Position numbers and translations under genes: made by a program. Positions 48,263 through 57,656 of a stretch of 64,000 nt of DNA are shown here, piece after piece (the stretch's first letter is position 1; each line of letters starts with the position of its first letter). Source of the stretch: a virus; IMG/VR virus record IMGVR_UViG_3300044695_002580, positions 32,882 to 96,881 of that record; one strand, written 5' to 3'. Below the pieces are notes generated by a model that worked only from the letters and a program-made list of their open reading frames with translations, had not been told where the DNA came from and searched no databases.

Positions 48263-48676
48263 CTATATCAACGTAATCGGTGGTATCACGGTTTGTACCA
48301 CGTTAGTAAATCTAGTAACTGCTCCAACTGGGAAGTAAATTCCAGTTTGTAACAGCGCATCGTTAAGAAGCAGTTGTCCTACTCCACCATCGCCAGCTGG
48401 GCCCGCGACACCTGTTGGTCCGCGTTCACCTGTTGGTCCTGCGACACCATTAACACCAGCAGGTCCAGTGGCGCCATTGGCACCAGCAACTCCTGCAGGT
48501 CCAGTTGGGCCTTGAATACCTGAGGCATATACTAGCGCATTCCAGTTTTGTGTACCATTACCAATCTTAAACTTTCCAGTGTCAAGTTCAAGACCTAGTT
48601 CACCTTCTGAAAGTAGCGGGTTAGTGGTTGTCCACTGTGACGCCGTACCACGACGTAATTGTAATTTAATTGCCAT
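48263..48676 (-). CDS. collagen-like protein with Mtd-N-type head, 137 aa
   Basis: The first 50 residues (IKLQLRRGTASQWTTTNPLL, EGELGLELDTGKFKIGNGTQ) match the N-terminal domain of Mtd/fibre proteins that anchors them to the tail. Then Gly-x-y repeats (GPTGPAGVAGANGATGPAG) follow for about 40 residues, and a C-terminal beta tail. It is a short version of the 934-residue neighbour and starts by TAATG overlap with it. A collagen-like trimer is likely. The Mtd link does not imply a diversity-generating retroelement; none is seen. Confidence 0.8.
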   Translation of the reverse strand: MAIKLQLRRGTASQWTTTNPLLSEGELGLELDTGKFKIGNGTQNWNALVYASGIQGPTGPAGVAGANGATGPAGVNGVAGPTGERGPTGVAGPAGDGGVGQLLLNDALLQTGIYFPVGAVTRFTNVVQTVIPPITLI

Positions 48677-51480
48677 TAGTTACCGCTCACGTCTCCTCCG
48701 TTGATAGTTATAACTCCGCCATAGTTAGTATCGGGGCCGCCACCATCTACGTTCAATAGTGTAGTGCCTGTAGGGCCTGTTGGACCTAGTAAACCTTGGT
48801 TTCCTGTAGGACCTGTAGGACCTTGAATACCTGTAGGTCCTTGAATACCTTGTAATCCTGTAGGACCAGTTGCTCCAGTAGGACCCGTATTACCAATTGC
48901 AGCAGCAACAACGATTAACCAGTTTGCTGGGTCATCAACAGGTGTTATTCCTGCAGTAGAGGCGTTATTTCTACGGACGTATGTACCTTTAAGTGTTGGA
49001 GTGTCGTAGAAAACTGCCTGACCTGGTGAGTAACTAATTCCTGCTTGCCAAGTTCCAACAATTGTAAATGGCTGAGGACCAGTTGCACCTGTGGCACCTG
49101 TAGGACCAGTGATTGAAAGTCCTTGAATACCCGTAGGTCCTGTTGGACCTGCAACACCAGTTGCACCTGTAGGTCCCTGAACCTGACCAGCATTAATCCA
49201 CTGGTCGCCATCCCAAATAAATAGGTTTCCAGCTACTAAGTATGGGTCACCAGTTGTTGGAGTTGGGACAGCTGCAGTAAGTTCTTGGAATGTAGCAAAT
49301 GCATTAAGGATGTTTAAGCCACGGCCTTGTGGACCTGTAGGACCAAGTGGACCTGTAGGACCTAGAGGTCCTTGAACACCTGTAGGACCTATTGGTCCAG
49401 GTGTTGTTGATACGGGACCAGTATTACCTGTTGGACCAATAGGACCTTGGATACCCTGGATACCTTGAGGACCAGTGTCACCTTGAGCACCTGTAGGTCC
49501 TAGTAAACCTTGTGGACCTTGTGCTCCAGTCGCACCAGTAGGTCCTTGGATAGCGCCAGCGCTAATCCATTGTGAACCGCCCCATACAAATAGGACACCA
49601 TTAATTAAGTAACCGTCACCAGTTGCACCAACAGGTTGAGCAGCTTGAAGTTCTGCTAATGAGTTATAAGTTCCAAGAACATAAATAGATGCACCAGCAG
49701 GACCAACAGCACCTGTTGGACCTTGTGGACCTGTTGCACCAGCGGTACCTGCAGCACCTGGGGTACCAGCAGAACCTTGAACACCTTGAGGTCCTTGTGC
49801 ACCTGTAGCACCTTGTGGACCAGGAGCACCGATTGCACCAGTTGCTCCTGTTGCACCAGTTAGACCTTGCGGACCTGTAGGTCCAACAATACCTTGCGGA
49901 CCAGTAGGGCCTTCTACTGTGCTAGCCGCACCAGTTGCACCAGTTGGACCAGTTGCTCCCTGTGGACCAGCGGCTGTTAGACTAAATGAACCGTTAAGCG
50001 CAGAGTCTTCTTCTGAGACAAAGTAAAGAGTTGCAGGACCAGTAAATGGGACGTCCCAGAAAACAGTTCCACTTGCTACACCAGCAACAAAGTTACTGCT
50101 AAATCCTGTTGTGTATTGTGCACCTGAACTGTAGGCACCTGCTGTGGTTTGTACTCTAAATGTATAACCAGGGGTGTTGATATCAAGACGGTAACGAAGA
50201 CCACGGATAACAGTAATAGTTGGATTGTTTAATCCGTTAATAACGTACTGGCTAGCAGAACGAGTAACTGATAAATCAATACCACCAGAGATACCCTGCG
50301 GACCTGTAGGTCCTGGAACTGTAGAGGCGGCACCTGTTGCACCCGTAGGTCCTGTAGGACCTTGAGCGCCAGTAAAGCCGACTTCACCAGCAATAGTAAA
50401 TTGCCAAGAACTGAAGATGTCTCCACCAGGACCTTGGAAAATGTTTACATCTAGAGTTATTTGAGCGCCGTTTACCGCTGTAACAATTCCATCTAAAAAT
50501 ACGTTGTTATTTGCTACAGCTCTAACAATAGAGTTAACAATAAATGGGTGATTAGCAACGCTAAGAGTAAATGTTTTAAGACCAGTTCCTAAAGTAATTG
50601 GGCTTACAGATGTGATGCCAGCAAAACCTTGACCAACGGCACCAGTCGCACCTGTTGCACCAGTAGCACCAGTTGGACCTACGTTACCTTGAAGACCTGA
50701 GAAGCCTCGTTCACCTTGAGCACCTGTAGGTCCCTGCGGTCCTGCAAAACCTGTTGGACCTGTTGGACCTGTTGGGCCCGTATCACCTTGTGGACCTTGA
50801 GCACCTTGGAAACCTTGTGTACCACGTGGACCTGTTGCACCTGTTGGACCTGCGGTTCCTGAAGGACCTGTTGGACCTTCAAGGTTACCTACGTTCTTCC
50901 ATGCGGAAGTAACAGTGTCCCAAATAATTAAGTTACCGTTTGCAAGTAACCATGCTTCACCAGCTACGCCTGTTGGGCGGTCAGCTTGTAGTGCAGCAAG
51001 CGTTGCGTACTCTCCAAGAAGGTTTAATCCTTGACCAGGAGCACCAGTAGGACCTGTTGCACCAGCTAAACCAGAAACACCCTGAGCACCAGTGGCACCA
51101 GTAGGGCCTGCGTTTCCTTGATTACCTTGAGGTCCTGTAGCACCAGTTCGACCTGTTGGTCCTGTTGCTCCAGTTGCACCTGCAGGAATATTTAAAGTAT
51201 CAAATACCCAAGCGTTATTGCTGCGACGGTATAGACGTAGCTGTGTAGCGTTTCCAGTAATGCGGACAAAGGCCCAGTTAGTTGGAACTGGACTTGGGTT
51301 AGCAGCTTGAAGGTCAGCTAAGGTGTCATAAATACCAAGGTAACGAGAGTAATCTCCCTGAGGACCTGTAGGGCCAGTAGGACCTGTAGGTCCAGTCGGC
51401 CCATTTAAAGGGCCCGTTGGGCCTGTAGGCTGTGGGTACCAGTTACCGTTATCTGGCGGAACTATAATAATGTCTGGCAT
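48676..51480 (-). CDS. collagen-like fibre protein, 934 aa
   Basis: Long runs of Gly-Pro-Thr, Gly-Ala-Thr and Gly-Pro-Gln triplets form a collagen-like triple helix. Four short beta modules interrupt it, recognisable as LGxYxTLAxLQAxxP ... WDxxxxxWxNxG (near residues 48, 150, 605 and 720 by eye). A non-collagen beta region lies near residues 285-480, and [18 protein letters not shown], a carbohydrate-binding-like motif, near 810. Phage collagen-like fibres are known in several genera; bacterial GPT collagens such as BclA are O-glycosylated on Thr. Starts 2 bases after the connector gene with GGAG. Confidence 0.87.
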   Translation of the reverse strand: MPDIIIVPPDNGNWYPQPTGPTGPLNGPTGPTGPTGPTGPQGDYSRYLGIYDTLADLQAANPSPVPTNWAFVRITGNATQLRLYRRSNNAWVFDTLNIPAGATGATGPTGRTGATGPQGNQGNAGPTGATGAQGVSGLAGATGPTGAPGQGLNLLGEYATLAALQADRPTGVAGEAWLLANGNLIIWDTVTSAWKNVGNLEGPTGPSGTAGPTGATGPRGTQGFQGAQGPQGDTGPTGPTGPTGFAGPQGPTGAQGERGFSGLQGNVGPTGATGATGATGAVGQGFAGITSVSPITLGTGLKTFTLSVANHPFIVNSIVRAVANNNVFLDGIVTAVNGAQITLDVNIFQGPGGDIFSSWQFTIAGEVGFTGAQGPTGPTGATGAASTVPGPTGPQGISGGIDLSVTRSASQYVINGLNNPTITVIRGLRYRLDINTPGYTFRVQTTAGAYSSGAQYTTGFSSNFVAGVASGTVFWDVPFTGPATLYFVSEEDSALNGSFSLTAAGPQGATGPTGATGAASTVEGPTGPQGIVGPTGPQGLTGATGATGAIGAPGPQGATGAQGPQGVQGSAGTPGAAGTAGATGPQGPTGAVGPAGASIYVLGTYNSLAELQAAQPVGATGDGYLINGVLFVWGGSQWISAGAIQGPTGATGAQGPQGLLGPTGAQGDTGPQGIQGIQGPIGPTGNTGPVSTTPGPIGPTGVQGPLGPTGPLGPTGPQGRGLNILNAFATFQELTAAVPTPTTGDPYLVAGNLFIWDGDQWINAGQVQGPTGATGVAGPTGPTGIQGLSITGPTGATGATGPQPFTIVGTWQAGISYSPGQAVFYDTPTLKGTYVRRNNASTAGITPVDDPANWLIVVAAAIGNTGPTGATGPTGLQGIQGPTGIQGPTGPTGNQGLLGPTGPTGTTLLNVDGGGPDTNYGGVITINGGDVSGN
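48740..51440 (-). repeat. Gly-Pro-Thr coding repeats
   Basis: The collagen-like gene is made of many imperfect copies of a nine-base unit encoding Gly-Pro-Thr (plus-strand look: ggacctgtt, ggacctgta, ggtcctgtt). Copies are concentrated in six blocks separated by unique sequence. Synonymous third bases vary between copies, so the tract is old and maintained for protein, not recently expanded. It should be prone to slippage and recombination, changing fibre length. Confidence 0.85.
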
Positions 51481-51481
51481 A

Positions 51482-52543
51482 TCACTCCACCGTTGTCACT
51501 TGCTGGGTCACGAATGTCTGTCCTCTTAAGAAGGTTCTTTGGAAGTTGTTGTCCACAGATGATGTGGCTTGTAGGTCCCAAAAACCTCTGACTGGTAGAT
51601 AGCGTGTGTCCTGTTGTGGTAGCGAAATTCTGATACGTCCAGTCTGAACGTCCACAATTGTAACATTGAAGGCTACCCACCGAGTAGGTGAATTTGGATA
51701 AGTTCTAATCTCTGCAGAAAACTCTAAATTGGTAACAGGAGCGCCTAGGATAAAGTCCTGTGAATAACTATCTCCCTGATTCATAACAAGGTCTTGAACC
51801 TGGATAGTAGATGGGAAGGTCTGTCGACCAATCATGTCATTCTGTATATACACACGCTCTGGTTTACGGCCGTCATCAAACTCTTGTGGCATATAGATAG
51901 GAACAAGCTTATTAGTACGCTTAGAGGAGCGGCGCAGGTTACCTACCTGAATACGCCATAGTCCTATATTTAACTGGGCACATAGAGAGCGGTACTGCTC
52001 TTGACGCTGTGCAATCATGCCTGTTAATTGAGCGTAGCGTTCGCTTCGTGGGATTACCACACCATCTGGAGCGGTGATGTTAATGTCAAATGCTGCATCT
52101 GTAGCTAAAACCCAGAGTGCTTCAATAGTAGCTAGGATAGCAATTGGATACTCTTCTACCGCAGGAAGGGTTGCCATAGTAACGCGGCTACCGTATGCAT
52201 CTGTTCTTTCATAGGTATGCTGCTCAATAGCTGTATTAATAAAGCGGGTGATATCCGCATCAGAGAAGTAGCGGAAAGCTGTGCCATTAACAGTCAGGAC
52301 TTCGCCTGCTGATATTGGGTTTAAAAATCTAACAATCCCTGTATCAACCTCTAGCTTATAGCCAGTAGGGGCAGGGATAAAGTTTTGAGAAACTCTAACT
52401 AAAAGAGTGAAAGGGTCTACAGGCTTATTATTTAAATAGTAGGCGGTAGTAGCTCCATCACTTGTTGCAGTGAATTGGAATTCCTTTGGCTGGTCACCCA
52501 ACTCCAAGCGAGTCCGAGAAATCAGGTCTGACAACAGGGCCAC
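51482..52543 (-). CDS. head-tail connector or neck protein, 353 aa
   Basis: N-terminal helical part ([60 protein letters not shown]) resembles connector proteins that dock to the portal. A beta part with [22 protein letters not shown] follows (decoration-like). GTG start with AGGAG upstream. Position after the capsid genes agrees with a neck role. The call is by fold pattern. Confidence 0.72.
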   Translation of the reverse strand: MALLSDLISRTRLELGDQPKEFQFTATSDGATTAYYLNNKPVDPFTLLVRVSQNFIPAPTGYKLEVDTGIVRFLNPISAGEVLTVNGTAFRYFSDADITRFINTAIEQHTYERTDAYGSRVTMATLPAVEEYPIAILATIEALWVLATDAAFDINITAPDGVVIPRSERYAQLTGMIAQRQEQYRSLCAQLNIGLWRIQVGNLRRSSKRTNKLVPIYMPQEFDDGRKPERVYIQNDMIGRQTFPSTIQVQDLVMNQGDSYSQDFILGAPVTNLEFSAEIRTYPNSPTRWVAFNVTIVDVQTGRIRISLPQQDTRYLPVRGFWDLQATSSVDNNFQRTFLRGQTFVTQQVTTVE

Positions 52544-52566
52544 TAACTACTCCTAACGATAGTAAC

Positions 52567-52597
52567 GAAAAAGCGGGCAAACCTAAGTGTGCCCGCT
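52567..52597 (-). terminator. terminator after the capsid operon
   Basis: AGCGGGCA (52572-52579) and TGCCCGCT (52590-52597) make an 8-bp stem with a 10-base loop. On the minus strand it is followed by TTTTTCGTTACT. It lies 18 bases after the stop of the 121-residue gene and ends the MCP transcript. Confidence 0.85.
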
Positions 52598-52614
52598 GAT
52601 TCGCCCATTAAATG

Positions 52615-52980
52615 CTAGATAACTCCAGCGAGGTAACCCTTTTCCTGTAGGTGTTGGGCTACGTGCTTGGACACTTTGTACTTCTGTCCAGCCTTAAAGC
52701 TATAGAAGTTTCCTACTCCTAGAGTCATGTTCTCGATGTCTTCTACGACACGGATTACAACTGAGTCTTCTTCTTTATTAGCGACTACAGTTACAGAATC
52801 CTCAATAACAGTTGCTCTATTTGGAATAGTAGCGTCTACAACTTCATCAAGTTTAATCTGGGCTTCAGCGGACGCCATAGACATCTCTGCTGCGCGAGCT
52901 TGAAGAGCATCTGCATTATCTGCAATCTGCTGTGCACGAGCGCGGCCAGTAACGTCTTGAGGCTTTACTTGTCTTGCCAT
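52615..52980 (-). CDS. virion-associated protein, 121 aa
   Basis: The first 50 residues are a helical Ala/Gln/Glu-rich segment (RAQQIADNADALQARAAEMS). The rest is beta with FYSFKAGQKYKVSKHVAQHLQEKGYL, a motif common in small genes next to phage capsid genes. It may be a head-completion or decoration protein. Unassigned family. Confidence 0.68.
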   Translation of the reverse strand: MARQVKPQDVTGRARAQQIADNADALQARAAEMSMASAEAQIKLDEVVDATIPNRATVIEDSVTVVANKEEDSVVIRVVEDIENMTLGVGNFYSFKAGQKYKVSKHVAQHLQEKGYLAGVI

Positions 52981-53042
52981 TTATATTCTCCTAATTAGTA
53001 TCTGTTGAGTGGGCAGTTTTTAGACGTACCCAGGTCTGTGGA

Positions 53043-54113
53043 TTAGTTGGTTTCTGCAATAACAACAGACTGGTCAGTAATAAGACCAAGACCGAAGATT
53101 GAGTACCAAGCAAGTGCGTGCTCACGACCGAAGTCAAGAATACCACCGTCACGGAGTTCAACTGGAAGAGAGATTGCGTGACCGAATGCGTTATCTCCAA
53201 TGAAGATAGCGTCATAGCGGTCTGAACCACCATTACCTGTGAACTGTGCTGGAGTAATGTAACCTCCACCAGGTGTAACAGTTGGGTTAGCAACTGCTGA
53301 GTCAGCGGTGTAGTTAGTACCAGCACCACCAGCTACCTTACGTACCTGTGTTGTTTCGATGAATACGCAGTCGTACAAACGACCAACTTCACCGAGCATG
53401 AAGTTACCAGGAGCAGCGTACTTAGTTACTTCGATAAACTCTGGGTTATCACGAAGCTGACGGCTCTGGTGTGGGTGGATAAACGCAACGTAAGTTTCGC
53501 CCAAACGTGGGATGTTCTTGGTTGCGAGTGTCTCAACAACGTCCTTAACTGTGTGTGGTGTAAGGTAGTTAGCGCCAGTCATGCTTGCGCGGTTTGTACC
53601 CTTAGTACCATATGCATACCAGTTGTTGACTGCTGAAAGGTTAGAGCGGTCTTCACCGTAGATGGTTGAAGTCGCTGCATAAAGTGTGTCGCGTGATAGC
53701 TGGTCTAGGTAGATAGCCATGTTACGACCGAGAAGACGTGAAGCAGAAGCCATTACGTCATCGAATGAAGCGTTAAGCAAGAGCTCTGATACAGCAAGAG
53801 CATAACCATGCTCTGTTACTGTGATTGAGAACTGCTGTGCTGTAAGCGCGTTTGTCTGCATACGAACACCTTCGACAAGTGCGTTAGCAAAGCCGAGGTT
53901 GTTGTAGCGGAGGAAGTTAATCTGTAGACCAGGTGCAACACCAAGTTCAGTCTTCTTGACTGCGAACTGCTCGAAGCGAAGGATAGGCATTGCCTGGAAA
54001 AGGATTTCCTTAGACCAGATAACCTGAATCGCCTGAGTCAACTGTGTGTTTGTACCTGAGTACGCTGTTGGGGCTGCGGCTAGATTGCCAGTACCCGTAA
54101 TACCAGATGCCAT
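53043..54113 (-). CDS. major capsid protein (N4-gp56-like, HK97 fold)
   Basis: A 356-residue protein. Pattern includes IQVIWSKEILFQAMPILRFEQF, then HGYALAVSELLLNASFDDVM, ETYVAFIHPHQSRQLRDNPEF and FIGDNAFGHAISLPVELRDGG (in part). This matches the N4-gp56/HK97-fold capsid family found in many phages. It follows a scaffold gene, as expected, and is preceded by AAGGAG. Moderate to high confidence from signature and order. Confidence 0.9.
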   Translation of the reverse strand: MASGITGTGNLAAAPTAYSGTNTQLTQAIQVIWSKEILFQAMPILRFEQFAVKKTELGVAPGLQINFLRYNNLGFANALVEGVRMQTNALTAQQFSITVTEHGYALAVSELLLNASFDDVMASASRLLGRNMAIYLDQLSRDTLYAATSTIYGEDRSNLSAVNNWYAYGTKGTNRASMTGANYLTPHTVKDVVETLATKNIPRLGETYVAFIHPHQSRQLRDNPEFIEVTKYAAPGNFMLGEVGRLYDCVFIETTQVRKVAGGAGTNYTADSAVANPTVTPGGGYITPAQFTGNGGSDRYDAIFIGDNAFGHAISLPVELRDGGILDFGREHALAWYSIFGLGLITDQSVVIAETN

Positions 54114-54157
54114 TTTAGTTGTTTACTCCTTGTAGGTTGGATTTGGGATTGTGGGAT

Positions 54158-54937
54158 TTACCCGAACAAGCCGCGAGACTTACCACGAGCCGAAGCGCTC
54201 ATGATACGTTCTCTGTATTTTGCATAGTCATTCATCGACATTGACTGAATATCTTCAGCCGTTAACGCACGTTGTTCCGAATTGTCGTCCATTGGTCCGA
54301 GCGGGGGCGTGGTTACCCTGGTCCCCGTCATTTCTTTACGCGCATTCTGCATTGCAAACTGCGCCGATTCAAGAATCTTGTTTGAACGTTCCTTCAAGCT
54401 CTCAATACTTGCTTCTACTTCTTCGCGGGTATTGCCGCTAATCAGGTCTACAAGTTCTGGGATAATGTTTTCACGTTCTGCGTCTACACGTTGTGAACGG
54501 TAGTTCTGTAGGTCAGCAAAAGTTCTTTCGCGTTCCAGAAGAGCGAAGGCACGTTCACGTTCTTGACGCTCACGCTCCAACTGCTCCTGCCACTCTGCTT
54601 CCTTAGTCTTAAGCAAAGTACGAACATCCATATCACCTTCAAGAGCTTCCTGCTGAGCCTTAGCCTTAGCCTCTGCTTCTGCAGCACGTGCAGCAAGTTC
54701 TGCTTCACGCTCTTTCTTAATGCTATCGAGTTCTTCCTTCAGCTTATCAATCTGAGGATAGAGTTTTTCTTTCTCCTGGCTACGAACTTTAACCAGGTCT
54801 TCTTCCGTATAAAATTTGGAAGTCGCCTTAGTAGTAGGTGCGTCAGCAACAACAGCGTTGTTTGACGACTCAGCTACGACTGGAACGGTTCCTGCTTCAG
54901 CTGCAAAAGCTTCTGCATTTAGTCCTGCTGTTTCCAT
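54158..54937 (-). CDS. scaffolding protein
   Basis: Nearly all helical, with a long Glu/Lys/Arg/Ala-rich coiled coil from residue 40 to 210 (KEKLYPQIDKLKEELDSIKKE, ELAARAAEAEAKAKAQQEAL in part). The C-terminal end has MNDYAKYRERIMSASARGKSRG, a basic tail suited to binding capsid. Typical 259-residue scaffold between portal and capsid genes. No protease domain is seen here. Confidence 0.85.
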   Translation of the reverse strand: METAGLNAEAFAAEAGTVPVVAESSNNAVVADAPTTKATSKFYTEEDLVKVRSQEKEKLYPQIDKLKEELDSIKKEREAELAARAAEAEAKAKAQQEALEGDMDVRTLLKTKEAEWQEQLERERQERERAFALLERERTFADLQNYRSQRVDAERENIIPELVDLISGNTREEVEASIESLKERSNKILESAQFAMQNARKEMTGTRVTTPPLGPMDDNSEQRALTAEDIQSMSMNDYAKYRERIMSASARGKSRGLFG

Positions 54938-55053
54938 ACAAGATTCCTTTTTCTCCTAGGGGTCGTTTTCCGAATGCCCTTACGGGCGTAACACATATGA
55001 CCAAACGTTGTATCTATTGTCTTTCTTAATACAAAAAATGTCAGGGTAAACCT

Positions 55054-56760
55054 TTATTTTTCGTACTCTTCTGGTACTCGCCTCTGTGGGAGGACAGTGC
55101 CATAAGCTTCTGTTACCAGCTTGTTGCGAAGGTCGGCCTCGCCCATATCGGCGGCCATTAGCGCTTCGTCTATAGTTGCTGGCATTACTGCTGGGGCTCC
55201 TGCGGCGCCTGGTTCTAGAGGCTGACCTGGTTTGCCACCAGTTTCTGGGTTAGGCATAGTGCCTGTAAGTTCTGCGATTTCCTGCTCAATCTGCGTCTGT
55301 AGAAGTCGTAACGCACCATCAGCCACAGCGTCATCCATAAGTTCCTGACGAATTTCATTGAGCTTATCGCTTGGGAAAGACTCGCCAAGTGAACGAAGGG
55401 CCCCCTCCTTAGACTCTAGCCCTAGAGACAACATAGATTGAACTTCGTTAAGTGCAATCAACTTATCTAATGGCAGAGGCTGTGGGAAATGTACATATGT
55501 TTGATAGGTAAGTGGGTCGTTAGGGTCTAAACGGTCAACCTGACCTGTCTTAAGTTTTACGTTGCGGGTAGGGTCCCAGATAAGCATCTCTGGTTCCTTA
55601 ACAGCAAGGCTGCGGATAATAAGCTCATTAATAAGTTCTAGTCCGCGTGCATACTGAATAATCTTCTGGTGGTAGCGGTTCATCAAAGGCTGGAACATGA
55701 TGGATAGGGCTACGCCTGATGTATTAGAGATTGGCTGTGCCTGACCAAGAGCGGTCTCAGGTACACCAACCATTTCATGCATAGACTTCTTTAGCATAGC
55801 TAGGAAGTCCATAGCACCCTTAAGACCTTGTGAGCCGCCTTCTAGGTTTTCTACCTTCGCGTCTTTTGGTAGTCCGCCCCAGACCTTGTTAGCGCCCTTT
55901 TCCAATTGTGAAGCTTTGGCACCAATGATGACTGTGACGGGAGCAGCATGATAATTAACGATGTCAGCGATGTCAGTAGCAGTCTCGTTATAAGTACGGT
56001 TAATATTAATAATATCGAAACAGTCAGCAAGGCCCCAAGGGCTACCGCTAATACGAATATTTGGAATATGAACAACGGGAATAGTACCAAGCGGGTTAGG
56101 GCGAGAATCAATAAGTTCATCGTTGATGTACTCCTCGATGATGTCGTCTGTGAGGATTTCGGTGTAAGTAAACACCTGACGTGTTCCTTCTAGTGATGTG
56201 CCCCAGAAACGATACTTTAATTTAAAACGAATTAAGCGCTCGCGGTCATGTGGGTGGAACTCTGGAAACGCAAACGATGCGTTAAGTGGAAGGATACGAA
56301 CACGTCCTGGGTGTTTCATACCAGATGAATCTTCCCACGGTTCTTCGTAAGCAATCTTTACAAAGCAGTCACCTGATACGGTTCCCTGCTGTCCCATTTC
56401 CCATAGGACTGTTGCCTTGTTGTTATCTACTTCCCAAACACGTTCTAGTAGGTCAGGGATAATAGCTTCGGTTTCACGAGGGCTTCTAAAATCTACGCCC
56501 TTACCAAAAGCAAAGTTAATAATAAAATCTGAGAAGGCACGGTAGTAATTAAGTACTAGCTGGCTATCGCCAATCTGACGACGGTATGAATAGTGGTGGC
56601 CAAGATACATCGCCCAGTTAAGTGAATAACGGTTTAGGCGTGGGCCATGAACTTCAAACTCCTCATCTGCCAACTCGACAAGGCCGAGTGGAGAAATGGA
56701 GATGGTTAAGTCGCTGGATGCCGCCCTATACGATGGGGGCGAAAAGTCAATGCCGCTCAT
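55054..56760 (-). CDS. portal protein
   Basis: A 568-residue protein with the portal layout: FEVHGPRLNRYSLNWAMYLGHHYSY at the start, WEMGQQGTVSGDCFVKIAYEEP (in part), PVVHIPNIRISGSPWG and VPETALGQAQPISNTSGVALSIMF. These match the stem and wing of phage dodecameric portals. C-terminal residues are Pro/Gly-rich. It lies between TerL and scaffold genes. Confidence 0.9.
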   Translation of the reverse strand: MSGIDFSPPSYRAASSDLTISISPLGLVELADEEFEVHGPRLNRYSLNWAMYLGHHYSYRRQIGDSQLVLNYYRAFSDFIINFAFGKGVDFRSPRETEAIIPDLLERVWEVDNNKATVLWEMGQQGTVSGDCFVKIAYEEPWEDSSGMKHPGRVRILPLNASFAFPEFHPHDRERLIRFKLKYRFWGTSLEGTRQVFTYTEILTDDIIEEYINDELIDSRPNPLGTIPVVHIPNIRISGSPWGLADCFDIININRTYNETATDIADIVNYHAAPVTVIIGAKASQLEKGANKVWGGLPKDAKVENLEGGSQGLKGAMDFLAMLKKSMHEMVGVPETALGQAQPISNTSGVALSIMFQPLMNRYHQKIIQYARGLELINELIIRSLAVKEPEMLIWDPTRNVKLKTGQVDRLDPNDPLTYQTYVHFPQPLPLDKLIALNEVQSMLSLGLESKEGALRSLGESFPSDKLNEIRQELMDDAVADGALRLLQTQIEQEIAELTGTMPNPETGGKPGQPLEPGAAGAPAVMPATIDEALMAADMGEADLRNKLVTEAYGTVLPQRRVPEEYEK

Positions 56761-56805
56761 TTCACCTTCTCTAAACTAGAGTTAAAGGGTACCACTAAAT
56801 CTATA

Positions 56806-57102
56806 TTAGCGAAACCGCGTTACCTTCTTAGTTACTGGCTTGGTAACTTTTTTCTTCTGGTCTTTTTCTTTTTTCTCTTTGGCCTCTTCCGCGTAGTCTC
56901 GCATACGAGGGTCTACTTCGCGCTTAGAGTTAACATACTGACCACCCATTGCGTTGTATCTAGAGTGAATCCAGTGTCCGCGGGCAGGAGAGTTTTTAGA
57001 GAACTTTGAATTCGCCTGTGCGGTAATCATGTTCCAAAGTTTAGGATTAGCGGGTTCCCGCTCTTCCGTTTCCTTTGCTTCTTTTCCTCTAATCAGTGCC
57101 AT
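56806..57102 (-). CDS. basic hypothetical protein, 98 aa
   Basis: N-terminal EEREPANPKLWNMITAQANSKF, then HWIHSRYNAMGGQYV, and a Lys-rich C terminus (KEKKEKDQKKKVTKPVTKK). A tail this basic may bind DNA or act in packaging; small terminase subunits are sometimes of this size, but there is no HTH pattern, so I do not call one. ATG preceded by AAAG. Confidence 0.68.
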   Translation of the reverse strand: MALIRGKEAKETEEREPANPKLWNMITAQANSKFSKNSPARGHWIHSRYNAMGGQYVNSKREVDPRMRDYAEEAKEKKEKDQKKKVTKPVTKKVTRFR

Positions 57103-57126
57103 CTTTAATCCTTATAAAATGGGAAG

Positions 57127-57166
57127 CCCACCCCTGTGACGTATTCGCCGTACAAACAGGGGTGGG
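57127..57166 (-). terminator. hairpin terminator
   Basis: CCCACCCCTGT (57127-57137) and ACAGGGGTGGG (57156-57166) form an 11-bp stem with an 18-base loop. On the minus strand it is followed by CTTCCCATTTTAT, a modest T tract. Located eight bases after the stop of the 132-residue gene. Confidence 0.72.
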
Positions 57167-57174
57167 AAACCTAA

Positions 57175-57573
57175 CTAGTCGTTTACTACAGCTGGGTTGC
57201 CAGACTTCTGTGGACCGCCGCTACGATTAACTTCTTCGAAACGGTTGTCGCCATGGTCAGCAAACGCACCAGATGAAAAGTCGTTAAGACTTGCTGGTGC
57301 TGAAACCCATGCAGCAGAACCTACGTGAGCACGCTCACGCATTGTTTCTTCTGCAGTCTTTGTGTGAACAGCCTTATTACGATTTGGACGACCTGCAGCT
57401 GGTTCGTATCCCTGCATAGCACCAGTGGTGAACTGTGTTGGGATGTCTGTGTCTGTTGCAAGACCTTCTTCAAAGCGTAGTGGGCCACGCTGTCCTGGTG
57501 CAGCAGGTGACATCTTACGGTCGTAAGTGGTACCTGGATTCTCAGGGAACTTAGGTGTTGGGGCAATTGCCAT
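57175..57573 (-). CDS. hypothetical protein, 132 aa
   Basis: Pro/Gly/Thr/Asn-rich and mostly disordered, with motifs like PKFPENPGTTYDRK, GYEPAAGRPNRNK and FADHGDNRFEEVN. AAGGAGTATAA precedes the ATG. Such proteins next to terminase are often virion-bound. Unrecognised. Confidence 0.68.
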   Translation of the reverse strand: MAIAPTPKFPENPGTTYDRKMSPAAPGQRGPLRFEEGLATDTDIPTQFTTGAMQGYEPAAGRPNRNKAVHTKTAEETMRERAHVGSAAWVSAPASLNDFSSGAFADHGDNRFEEVNRSGGPQKSGNPAVVND

Positions 57574-57656
57574 TTTTTATACTCCTTATTAAAGGGTTGA
57601 GGACCTCGTGTAAAAGTGTCCTACTTATTGGTCGTAAAGTCAGGCTAAACGGGTAA

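Noticed and set aside
48263-48676. Diversity-generating retroelement suggested by the Mtd-N-type domain
   Set aside because: No reverse transcriptase, no template or variable repeat and no C-type lectin end were found in the window.
48740-51440. CRISPR-like direct repeats
   Set aside because: The repeats are nine-base codon triplets in a protein-coding frame with no spacer structure.
56806-57102. Small terminase subunit
   Set aside because: Size and location fit, but no helix-turn-helix or oligomerisation pattern is visible.
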